Shown here: piece by piece, positions 26,539 to 34,153 of the stretch
Numbering within the stretch: position 1 is the stretch's first letter
How the letters are laid out: every line of letters starts with the position of its first letter
Assembly (NCBI GenBank): GCA_037969395.1
Contig: JBBKXJ010000019.1
Span: forward strand, 1-39,950
Length of the DNA: 39,950 nt
DNA from: JBBKXJ01 sp037969395
GTDB lineage: Bacteria; Pseudomonadota; Gammaproteobacteria; Pseudomonadales; JAUIET01
Direction: 5' to 3'
Made by a program: the position numbers and the translations under genes
Notes under the pieces: model-generated
Seen by the model: only the letters and a program-made list of their open reading frames with translations
What the model was told of the DNA's origin: nothing
The model's database searches: none

Positions 26539-26568
26539 TTTGCACAGCCGCAGGCTGCCCGCAGGGCG
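26539..26568 (+). repeat. Arm 2 of the 30-bp inverted repeat
   Basis: This is the exact reverse complement of 26195-26224. It sits in the 70-base gap between the two copies of the tRNA-tail repeat, which suggests that the element was inserted or copied there during the event that duplicated the tRNA end. Confidence 0.7.
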
Positions 26569-26589
26569 TGCGCCATGGACGGCGCGCGT

Positions 26590-26640
26590 GAATCCCACTT
26601 CTCACCGCCAACTAAATGGGTTCGAACCGTAAAGTTCGAC
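26590..26640 (+). repeat. tRNA-Ser 3' end direct repeat, copy 2 (degenerate)
   Basis: This copy repeats 26469-26519 with substitutions (TT for C before CTCACCGCCA, and several changes further on). It includes the CCA but no tRNA body upstream, so it is not a tRNA gene. It ends 21 bases before the stop of the STAND NTPase gene, where one end of a tRNA-targeted insertion would be expected. Confidence 0.65.
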
Positions 26641-26661
26641 GCAAAACCGCTTAGTTATATC

Positions 26662-29600
26662 TTATACAGCTTTGGCAGGCGGCTGAGTCAAATCAATATC
26701 ATTGCTAAACCGCCGCTTTGCCTGTGCGGTTACCTCCCAAATATCCAGCTTCGATTGCTCGCCCGCGTCGCCTGGTTGCAGCCGTTCTCGCAGCGCCTGG
26801 ACGAGTACTTCGTTGGGCGCTCCCGCTACCCAGGGTATTTTAATAGCATCGATCAGCGGCTGAACCGCCTGCGCATCATTAAGATGACTGGTCAGCGCCG
26901 TTAATCCTGACGCCAAACCGCGCAGTGTCGCTGTATTGCTGGTTTCCCATATGGCAGCCAATAGCGGCTGCACGGCGCGTCTAGACTGTGCTTCGTTCAT
27001 TCGCGGGGCAAGCGCCGCCAGCCCCTGGCGCAATAGGCCCAGTACATTTGTATCGGAAGCGGGCTGCATGGCAGCAAACATTGGCTGCAGCGCGCGTTCA
27101 GTCTGCGCGTCGCTGAAATCTACGCCAAGCCCCGCCAGGCCAATGGCCAGTAAACCCAAGGCGTGCGGGTCGGGCGTGTTTTCCATGGCGGCAATAATAG
27201 GCTCAATAGCCTGTTCGGCCTGCGCATTATTTAGCGCCGCTGTGAGCGCGGCGAGACCAGCGCCAAGCGGTTCGAGCCCGTAAAAATCCCGGCCCTTATC
27301 TTCCAGCGCATCGACGATATAGGTCACGGCCTGTGAGGCCTGCGCATCGGTAAGGTAAGCTGTCAGTGCAGCGGCACCGTGCGCCAGCCGCTGCAATGGA
27401 TAGGGATCGATGGTCTCAGCCATCGCTGCAAGAATCGGGTCCAACGCAAAATCCGCCTGTTCGGCAGTGAGCTTAACCGGCAGCGCGGCAAGCGCTTCGG
27501 CAAAGTATTTTAAATCGCTGGAGTGCGGCGCCTCAGGCAAAGTGTCAATCAAAAGTCGAGGCAGTTGCTGCGCTTCTGCGGCAGACAGTTCAGAGCCTGC
27601 GGGTAACATTGCCAGTCCTTGTGCAAACCGCTTGAGGGTGCGCATGTCTCGCGTCTTACGCATAGTCTGCAGGAATGGCTTCGCGGCAGACGTCGCCGCC
27701 ACGGCGATAGATTGCGATTCTCCAGAGAGCCTGGCAAGCCCCTGCGATAACCCCTTAAGACCCACCGAGTTTTCGCATGTATTCATAGCAGCGCCCGTAT
27801 ACTTCATGGCGCGCTCCGCTTCTGCCTGCGGCAGCTTGGGAGCCAACGCCGCTATCGCGTAGCCAAGCAGCGCCAGGTCGTTAGGGTTGACGGTATCACG
27901 AGTAGTTTCACCGAACGCATCGACGACAGTCTTTGCCTGCTCCGGGTTAAGCTTTTCCACAGGCAGCAGCGCTAACCCTTCGGCAAGCATTTTAAACTCA
28001 CTCGCCTCGCTGCTATTGTGTAGTGCGCTTATAAACGGCTCAACCGCCGCCGTTGCATACTCCTCGGTGAATTCCTCAGGCAGCGCCGCAAAGCCCTGCG
28101 CCAACCGCCGCAACGCGCGCGGGTTGGTGCTGTTAAGCAGCGCTTCGAGTATGACTTTACCTGCTTGCGGTGCCGCCAACTCGGCACCGAGCAGCGCTCT
28201 GGCATACAACGTGGTGCTGTCTTGCGGTACGTTTGCTTTTGAGCCGAACACATAGTCGATAACTTGTGCGCGCTTGTCGGGGTCAACGCCGACCAGCGCA
28301 CGGGTCACCATGGAAGCGTTGCGGGCGAGTCGACCGGCAAGTTCCGGACTTTTTGATACCTGGGTTATAAACGCCAGCCTGGCGTCACCGTCGGTATCGT
28401 TAGCCAGTTCGAGCAGTGCATTTTTATCGCCCTCCCTGACCGCGCCATCGGGGAATTCCAGTTGCAGCCCAATGGCAACAGCCTGTGCCTCGGCCTGCTC
28501 GCGTTGGCCTTGTTGCGTAACGACAAGCGTCATCAGCAGTGCAACCAGAAAGCCGGCTAGCACAGCCTTCAACGCTGATTTTTTACGCCGTGTCATTATC
28601 CGCGCACGGTTGCTGGCGCTCATTAATTTCTCAACCAGCGGCCACTGATCTCCGTAGCGGCTGGCCCAATGCTCGTTGCGCTGCTTAAACCACGGCAATC
28701 GTTGTTCAGTCACGGCCGGCGACAGCACCTCTTCCGTATCCTGCGCATAGGTTTGCGCCTGAAATACCAGCAGCCGCCAGAACATGCCGTCGCGGGCTTC
28801 TTCCTGTAACCAACCTTGCGCCGGATGGGCGATTTTACGCCACTGGCGAATTAACGCTTCGTGACCAATATCGATCAGCTCATCGGGCGGCGGTGTCGGT
28901 GGCGCGAGAAACGAGCAGTCGGCACTTGAGAACTCGGTCACTATGGCATGGATATCTGCCTCTGCTGCCCCGGTTTCCTTGCTCAACTGCGCAATCGTGC
29001 GCGGCCGCCGCGTAGCGCGACCGGTGCTGTCACATTCGATTAATGCACGAAACATTCGCTCCACCGCAGCCGCGCGCTCTGTGCCGCAACGCTGCATCAC
29101 GCTGTCGGCATGATTGGAGAGTATCACCCCCCAGCCTCCCAGCTCACGATAAGCCTGCAGCGTCATGCGTTCGCCGTTGGCTTCAAGCCAACAGCGGCGT
29201 AACGCATGCTGCAGCACCGGTAACTGGTCAGGCTCGTCGCCGGCGTCGTTTAACAGTTGCTCCACCAGCTGTGGCTCGATCAGGTCAGACCAGGCGCTAA
29301 CCGGTGTATCTGTCAGCTCGAATATATCAGCATCAAGCCGCTGCGTGCCGCGCAACAAGGGGCCGACGATCGCTTCTCGCTGCTGATCGCGATCAAGCCA
29401 CGGCGCCAGATACTGATTACCGCTAACGGCTTCGGCCAAACCGCGATAGCGAGCACAATCACCAAGAAAATCCGAGCGCATGGTAATAACGATACGAATA
29501 CGGCGCGCAGAGAACCTGGCGGCGGTCAGTAATAGTTCGATAAAGCGACGCGACTCGTCTTCGCACGACAACCTGGCAACGGCATGCTGGTTACTGTCGT

Positions 29601-30060
29601 CCTTATCTCCGGCGTCGGCGAAACGAAACAACTCCTCGAACTGGTCGATCAGAATGAGAACGTCATTATCTCCAGGCAGCAGGCGGTTGATCTCTGTACC
29701 GAGCCCGGCGCTAGTGTGCCGCAGACCAGCTATCGTTCGCTGTATGCCCTCCTCTTCAGCGGCCGTTGCGCTAAGCAGTGCCGCAGCCAGCCGGCGAATG
29801 GGATGCGCACCCGGGCGTAAGCTGACGATAGTCCAGCGCGGCGTAGCGTCGCTGCGTTTCTCCGCGTCCAGCAATGGCAACAGACCTGCCAGTATCAGCG
29901 AGGATTTGCCTGATCCCGAACCGCCGAGAATTGCCAGCAGACGGCCCCGGTCCAACAGCCGGTACAGCGCGGCAATGTGCTCGTAGCGGCCGAAGAAAAA
30001 GGCGTGCTCATCTTTACGAAACGGTCGCAGGCCTGGATAGGGTTCGCTGGCGCTGGTCAT
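26662..30060 (-). CDS. nSTAND-type NTPase with membrane segment and eleven ~40-residue helical repeats
   Basis: This 1132-residue protein has four parts. (1) An nSTAND NTPase at about 1-410: YPGLRPFRKDEHAFFFGR, Walker A GGSGSGKSS (46-54), Walker B VLILIDQFEEL (134-144), then TMRSDFLGDCARYRGLAEA and a winged-helix-like part. (2) A linker. (3) One membrane helix at about 499-516. (4) Eleven helical repeats of 39-41 residues with consensus LxxLAxGLAALxxxLxxAQAxxAxxPIxAAM; the conserved small-residue position (usually Gly) falls at 656, 695, 734, 774, 815, 856, 895, 935, 974, 1013 and 1052. STAND proteins oligomerise with ATP after a trigger binds the repeat part, and pass the signal to an effector. 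The ATG overlaps the TIR gene stop as ATGA. The trigger is unknown. Confidence 0.85.
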   Translation of the reverse strand: MTSASEPYPGLRPFRKDEHAFFFGRYEHIAALYRLLDRGRLLAILGGSGSGKSSLILAGLLPLLDAEKRSDATPRWTIVSLRPGAHPIRRLAAALLSATAAEEEGIQRTIAGLRHTSAGLGTEINRLLPGDNDVLILIDQFEELFRFADAGDKDDSNQHAVARLSCEDESRRFIELLLTAARFSARRIRIVITMRSDFLGDCARYRGLAEAVSGNQYLAPWLDRDQQREAIVGPLLRGTQRLDADIFELTDTPVSAWSDLIEPQLVEQLLNDAGDEPDQLPVLQHALRRCWLEANGERMTLQAYRELGGWGVILSNHADSVMQRCGTERAAAVERMFRALIECDSTGRATRRPRTIAQLSKETGAAEADIHAIVTEFSSADCSFLAPPTPPPDELIDIGHEALIRQWRKIAHPAQGWLQEEARDGMFWRLLVFQAQTYAQDTEEVLSPAVTEQRLPWFKQRNEHWASRYGDQWPLVEKLMSASNRARIMTRRKKSALKAVLAGFLVALLMTLVVTQQGQREQAEAQAVAIGLQLEFPDGAVREGDKNALLELANDTDGDARLAFITQVSKSPELAGRLARNASMVTRALVGVDPDKRAQVIDYVFGSKANVPQDSTTLYARALLGAELAAPQAGKVILEALLNSTNPRALRRLAQGFAALPEEFTEEYATAAVEPFISALHNSSEASEFKMLAEGLALLPVEKLNPEQAKTVVDAFGETTRDTVNPNDLALLGYAIAALAPKLPQAEAERAMKYTGAAMNTCENSVGLKGLSQGLARLSGESQSIAVAATSAAKPFLQTMRKTRDMRTLKRFAQGLAMLPAGSELSAAEAQQLPRLLIDTLPEAPHSSDLKYFAEALAALPVKLTAEQADFALDPILAAMAETIDPYPLQRLAHGAAALTAYLTDAQASQAVTYIVDALEDKGRDFYGLEPLGAGLAALTAALNNAQAEQAIEPIIAAMENTPDPHALGLLAIGLAGLGVDFSDAQTERALQPMFAAMQPASDTNVLGLLRQGLAALAPRMNEAQSRRAVQPLLAAIWETSNTATLRGLASGLTALTSHLNDAQAVQPLIDAIKIPWVAGAPNEVLVQALRERLQPGDAGEQSKLDIWEVTAQAKRRFSNDIDLTQPPAKAV

Positions 30061-31595
30061 GACAGCGCGGCGCTCGATGTCGCCTGCAAAGCTTCCACCA
30101 GCGGAATAAAGGCGTCTGGAGTTATATCTCCCGCCTGGCCTAGAAGCAGCCCGACATCAGCCGAGCGAAAGTTCTGTTTGTACTCGTTAAAGGGTGGCCC
30201 AAGCACTACCGCCGTCGCGCGGAAAGGCTGTTGCCGGCCCAGTTTTTCGGGTGATCTCGCTTCGCGAGTGTAAGACCTCAGCCAGGTGTCCGGTGCTTCT
30301 CCCCAGCAATAAAGTACCGCGTCGGAATCGCGCATCTCCTGCTCGTGCAGATTGCGAATTTCATCCGGTGCACCCTGAAAACCGCAGGGGTAAGCTTTCA
30401 GGCGGTGGTTTTCGATCAGCGTATTGGTAACCTGGTGTACCAGCGATACATCATCTTCTTTACCAACGACGTAAACACTTGCCGCATCGGCATTAAAGCC
30501 GCTGTTGCCTGGCGCTGCAGGCTGCAGCGGCGAGCGCAGCGTGTGACAGCGACGCACCAGGTCTTGCAGCATGGCCTCAAAGGGCGCATCCATAACGCTG
30601 TCGCCGTCACGGAACGCGCCGAACATATTCAGCACCTGCAGTGGATTGCGACCGTGTTCGCGCACGCTGGAGTCGGCGCTGGTCGGGTCTTTAAACAATG
30701 TGGCCGGTGCCCAAATCACGCGTGGCGTAGCGCTGGCAAGTGTTTGATCGAGCAGAGAGTCGACCAGCCGCGGCCCACCGCCAATGCGCGGGCCGGCATC
30801 TACACCTAACAGATGAATCACCAGCTGCGCCTGCTCCAACGCCTCATCTACCGCAACGATGGCGGCTCCTGCATCACGCGGCAGCTCCTGCTCCGGATCC
30901 ATCACCACTCTCACGCCCTGGCTTTTAAGCTCGGTGACGATTCTTTCGTAGGCTGGAAACATATCGTCGGCGACAGGGGCGACGAACACTGTGAACACGC
31001 CGGAACTTGGCGCTGGATTGTCGACCCTGGCGTGCGGGACATGCTTTGGCAGGTGCGTACAGATATAGTCGGCAATTTCATCGAGCAAATCGGCGTAGTG
31101 ATTTTCATACTCGTCGCGCACCCGGCCACGGCGATAGAATTCGCGCATTTTTTGGCTCACCGGGTCCTGCTCATAAAAATGAAAGCCACTGCGACCCTGA
31201 ATTAAAGGCGGCAGCTGAGCGCTGTCGGGTGGCAGTTTGTACACTGGCACAATGCGCTGGCTGATGCCTGGCTCGCGGGTTTCCCGGCGCGCGAACTCAT
31301 CAACCTCTTTCTGGCACCACGGACGCTTGAGATAGTTTGGCGATACGATCGGTAGAAAAAAATGCGACTCTGCCAACGCTTGCATAAGCGCAGGATCGAA
31401 TTGATCGGCTTTAGCGATAGCGGCAATGTCGCGCCAGAAGCCAACATCGTCTCGCCCGCGGCGGCGCAGCTGCTTTAACAGGCGCGCCTGAAAATAGTCG
31501 ACCCAGCCACGCTCCTGGCTGTCGTCACCCTCGCGCTCGTTATCTGCGCGCGCGTAGCTAAGAAAAATCTCATAGGCGTCAGAGAGGTCTGTCAC
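30057..31595 (-). CDS. Triple TIR-domain protein, probable NADase effector
   Basis: This 512-residue soluble protein begins at a GTG (31595) with AGGAG seven bases upstream. Domain 1 (about 8-185) is a TIR fold: YEIFLSYARADN, FWRDIAAIAKADQFDPALMQ, then FFLPIVSPNYLKRPWCQKEV with E97 in the WCxxE motif that supplies the catalytic Glu of TIR NADases. Domain 2 (about 200-335; FTVFVAPVADDMFPAYERIV) and domain 3 (about 372-505; SVYVVGKEDDVSLVHQVTNT, then SDAVLYCWGEAP) have TIR-like alternation but no WCxxE. They probably help assembly or ligand binding. The stop overlaps the STAND gene start, so both are made together. NAD+ loss as an abortive defence is the best inference; a signalling-only role is possible. 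Confidence 0.82.
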   Translation of the reverse strand: MTDLSDAYEIFLSYARADNEREGDDSQERGWVDYFQARLLKQLRRRGRDDVGFWRDIAAIAKADQFDPALMQALAESHFFLPIVSPNYLKRPWCQKEVDEFARRETREPGISQRIVPVYKLPPDSAQLPPLIQGRSGFHFYEQDPVSQKMREFYRRGRVRDEYENHYADLLDEIADYICTHLPKHVPHARVDNPAPSSGVFTVFVAPVADDMFPAYERIVTELKSQGVRVVMDPEQELPRDAGAAIVAVDEALEQAQLVIHLLGVDAGPRIGGGPRLVDSLLDQTLASATPRVIWAPATLFKDPTSADSSVREHGRNPLQVLNMFGAFRDGDSVMDAPFEAMLQDLVRRCHTLRSPLQPAAPGNSGFNADAASVYVVGKEDDVSLVHQVTNTLIENHRLKAYPCGFQGAPDEIRNLHEQEMRDSDAVLYCWGEAPDTWLRSYTREARSPEKLGRQQPFRATAVVLGPPFNEYKQNFRSADVGLLLGQAGDITPDAFIPLVEALQATSSAALS

Positions 31596-31804
31596 TGTTA
31601 TTCTCCTGAAGCAACGACTACCGCTGACAATGAGAGCTGCACAGTAGAAGCAAGTACACCTTGAAGGGGTACCAGGTAGCGAGGATACACAAAACTGCTC
31701 AAATAGCTACTTGACCGATCACAGTTTAGAGGAGCAGCGGTCAGCATAATGTGCGCCGCCGGGGAAAAAGTAAATCACACTAACGTGCTAGTACTTTGGT
31801 GTTA

Positions 31805-31842
31805 CCTGCTACGACGCCTGCATAGTAAACAGGCTCAGCAGG
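31805..31842. terminator. Stem-loop after the glycerophosphodiesterase gene
   Basis: CCTGC (31805-31809) pairs with GCAGG (31838-31842) and GCCTG (31816-31820) with CAGGC (31830-31834), making a broken stem 10 bases beyond the GDPD stop on the minus strand. There is no T run. The rest of 31596-31851 shows no gene and must hold the promoter of the TIR/STAND pair. Confidence 0.35.
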
Positions 31843-31851
31843 CTAATTCAG

Positions 31852-32580
31852 TCAGCGCATCAAACTCCCCACCAGCGGCAAGGCCATCGACGGGTAATCC
31901 GTAATAACACTGTGCACTTTTAGCCGGTACAGGTTTCTGATTATTTGCGGGTCGTTGACCGTCCAGACAGATACCTGAACTCCCGCTTTACGCGCACGCG
32001 CCACAAGATAGTAATTACATACACCCCACACGGCGACGAGATAGTCGCACTGATGCTTTTGCAGCGTAGCCAGCGGGTCTGGCTGCATGCTGACCAGGCC
32101 GCGACTAATGTGCGGCGCAATCACCCGCAGGCAGGCATGTAGTTTTAGGTCGGAAGAGGTGACAATGATTCGCCGTGCAGCGCGGCGATTTGGAAAACGT
32201 TCGGCCAGCTGTTCGGCAACTTTTTCAATTACCGCAAGTCGTGCCGACTTAACTTCAATTTGGTAGCTTTTGGTTTCGGGCGTTGCGTCCAACAGCGCGT
32301 CCAGAGTGGCGATGTTGGCGCCTCGTTTGCGCGGCCACGGTGGCGTACCGCGACGGGCATCCATGTTTGCTAATTCGCTGGCGGTAAATTGATTAACGTT
32401 GCCGCGGCAATACGTGGTGCGGTTAACCTTATTATCGTGGATGACGACCAGCTTATCGTCTTTCGACATTTGCACATCGAGTTCGAAATGCCTTGTGCCG
32501 CGTTCAATAGCATGGCGAAAACCGGCAATGGTATTTTCAGGGGCTTCTCCGGCGGCGCCGCGATGACCATAGACCAGCAT
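31852..32580 (-). CDS. Glycerophosphodiester phosphodiesterase (cytoplasmic, UgpQ type)
   Basis: This 242-residue TIM-barrel enzyme splits glycerophosphodiesters into sn-glycerol 3-phosphate and an alcohol. GHRGAAGEAPENTIAGFRHA at the N-terminus gives H6 and R7. FELDVQMS supplies metal ligands E33 and D35, and VIHDN supplies H48. Later, YQIEVK and VWTVNDPQIIRNLYRL fit the family. It lacks a signal peptide, so it acts in the cytoplasm like UgpQ. AGGAG seven bases before the ATG supports the start. No glycerol-phosphate transporter is nearby. It degrades phospholipid head-group debris for carbon and phosphate recycling. Confidence 0.9.
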   Translation of the reverse strand: MLVYGHRGAAGEAPENTIAGFRHAIERGTRHFELDVQMSKDDKLVVIHDNKVNRTTYCRGNVNQFTASELANMDARRGTPPWPRKRGANIATLDALLDATPETKSYQIEVKSARLAVIEKVAEQLAERFPNRRAARRIIVTSSDLKLHACLRVIAPHISRGLVSMQPDPLATLQKHQCDYLVAVWGVCNYYLVARARKAGVQVSVWTVNDPQIIRNLYRLKVHSVITDYPSMALPLVGSLMR

Positions 32581-32604
32581 GGCTTTCTCCTGGTTTGGTA
32601 GGAA

Positions 32605-33206
32605 TTATGCGGCGTCTAAACTGTCTTTCGACTTATTGTCTGCCGTGGGTGCTTTCGGCCTGGTTACGTTTATTTGCTGCAGATAAAGACTGTAAATGTA
32701 GTTAACGAACCGCAGCACGCCGAACATAACATATTCACTGCGGGGCGTGAGTTTTTGCAATAAATATCCAGCGCGAGTTCAACGCTATTTTCTGTATGGA
32801 GAACCACATTTTTAGTGCATTGTACTTCCGGTAGCTGCATGGAAAACGGTTTCAGCAGCTGTTTATAATCGAGTTTGGTGGGTATCTGTTGCAGCAAATC
32901 AGGTTCGATCGACTGCTGATAGTCTGTGCCCAGGGTGGCTTGAAGTGCCGCTTCAACTTCCTGACCAGCCTGCAACGCATGGTGAAAATACACGGCCATG
33001 CGCACCCACAATGCAGTAGTCAGCAGCAAGCCCAGCATACCCAACAAGCCCGTTACCGCACCCAGCGCAAACAATAGCAAGGTACCCAACAGCTGAATAG
33101 CAAACACGAAATAGACCAGCTCGCCGGTCAGCCAGCCAAATATAAAGCTGGCAATGGTGCCCCTGGACCATTTAACAAACGGTCGGTATAAATTAAGCGT
33201 AAGCAA
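32605..33206 (-). pseudogene. Membrane-anchored alpha/beta hydrolase, inactivated by internal deletion
   Basis: The first ~160 codons from 33206 encode two or three membrane helices (FIFGWLTGELVYFVFAIQLL, then LLLFALGAVTGLLGMLGLLL) and the start of a hydrolase domain (NVVLHTENSVELALDIY, a strand that normally precedes the oxyanion HGG block). Just after LDIY (near 32760) the coding sense moves to another frame, reading LQKLTPRSEYVMFGVLRFVN and then YIYSLYLQQ to a TAA at 32605, which looks like the protein's own C-terminus. The core with the catalytic Ser, Asp and His is missing. I infer a large internal deletion joining both ends out of frame. The continuous frame alone would end at 32670 with unrelated residues. 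Confidence 0.55.
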
Positions 33207-33367
33207 CGCGGCAATTGCGCTAAAAAAAATAGGTGGTCGGCATTGCCGCTTTACTCTGATAAATTCTGTAAAAAAGGGCTGTGATATGCGTCGGTTTTAT
33301 AGCAAACGCGGCGCTGAAAGCAAACCCCTTTTTCGTTTATAGTAGCGCTCCACCGAGCTACTCTACG

Positions 33368-34153
33368 ATGGACAAAACTACAATAATGCCTGAGTCGATA
33401 ACCGCTGACAAAGCCGCCGTAGATGGCTTACTGGTAGAAATACAGCGTGTGGACAAGGATTTTGACCAGCATCACGCGTTGAGCGATGTTGATTTCGCAT
33501 TGAAACAATACGAAACAACGGCCATCGTGGGTGCCAGCGGTTGCGGCAAGTCTACCCTGCTGCAGCTGGTGAACGGCTTGCTGCTGCCAACGCGCGGCAC
33601 AGTTAAGGTGTTTGATGAGCCGCTGCCCTACGACAATTTGCCAGCCGTGCGCCGACGCATCGGCTATGCGGTGCAGCAGGTTGGTTTATACCCGCATTTA
33701 ACTGTGTTTAAAAACGTCACTTTGCTCGCTGCGCTGGATGGCTGGCAGACGGCGGACATCAAACAGCGCTTCAGCGTGTTAATGGACATGCTTGGGTTAA
33801 GCGGCGAACTGGCCACACGTTTTCCACACGAGCTATCCGGCGGTCAACACCAGCGGGTAGGCTTGTGCCGGGCGATGATGCTCAATCCGCCGTTACTATT
33901 GCTGGACGAACCCTATTCGGCGGTCGACCCCATCACACGCGTCGCCATTCACCAGGAGTTTCTGCGACTCAAAAGTGCTGAGCCGCGCGCTATTATGCTG
34001 GTGACTCACGATATCGACGAGGCGGTGAAGCTCGCTGACACGCTGGTGATAATGCGCGACGGCGTTATTCAGCAACACGACAGCATAGCTGGCGTGCTCA
34101 ACGCGCCAGCTAACGACTACGTCAAGGCGCTGCTGCAGCGGCATTTGTCATGA
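33368..34153 (+). CDS. ABC transporter ATPase, glycine betaine/choline (OpuCA-like) type
   Basis: This 261-residue nucleotide-binding protein has Walker A GASGCGKST, the Q-loop region GYAVQQVGLYPHLTVF, the signature LSGGQHQR and Walker B LLLLDEPYSAVDP. The order and the DxxLVIMRDGVIQQHDS ending match quaternary-amine importers of the Opu/YehX group. It lacks the C-terminal CBS domains of the larger OpuCA. The frame is open from 33281, but I prefer ATG 33368 because the sequence before it does not look like the family; a later ATG at 33386 is also possible. It overlaps the next gene by four bases (ATGA). Together they likely import osmoprotectants. Confidence 0.85.
   Translation: MDKTTIMPESITADKAAVDGLLVEIQRVDKDFDQHHALSDVDFALKQYETTAIVGASGCGKSTLLQLVNGLLLPTRGTVKVFDEPLPYDNLPAVRRRIGYAVQQVGLYPHLTVFKNVTLLAALDGWQTADIKQRFSVLMDMLGLSGELATRFPHELSGGQHQRVGLCRAMMLNPPLLLLDEPYSAVDPITRVAIHQEFLRLKSAEPRAIMLVTHDIDEAVKLADTLVIMRDGVIQQHDSIAGVLNAPANDYVKALLQRHLS

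Noticed and set aside
26402..26632. Open frame running through tRNA-Ser and the repeats
   Set aside because: It overlaps the tRNA and is composed of repeat sequence; its resemblance to the frame at 25936-26223 is due to the 30-bp inverted repeat.
26144..26640. Possible CRISPR array because of repeated GTTCGA words near the tRNA
   Set aside because: The words are T-arm-like sequence in two diverged copies, with no regular repeat-spacer pattern or cas gene.
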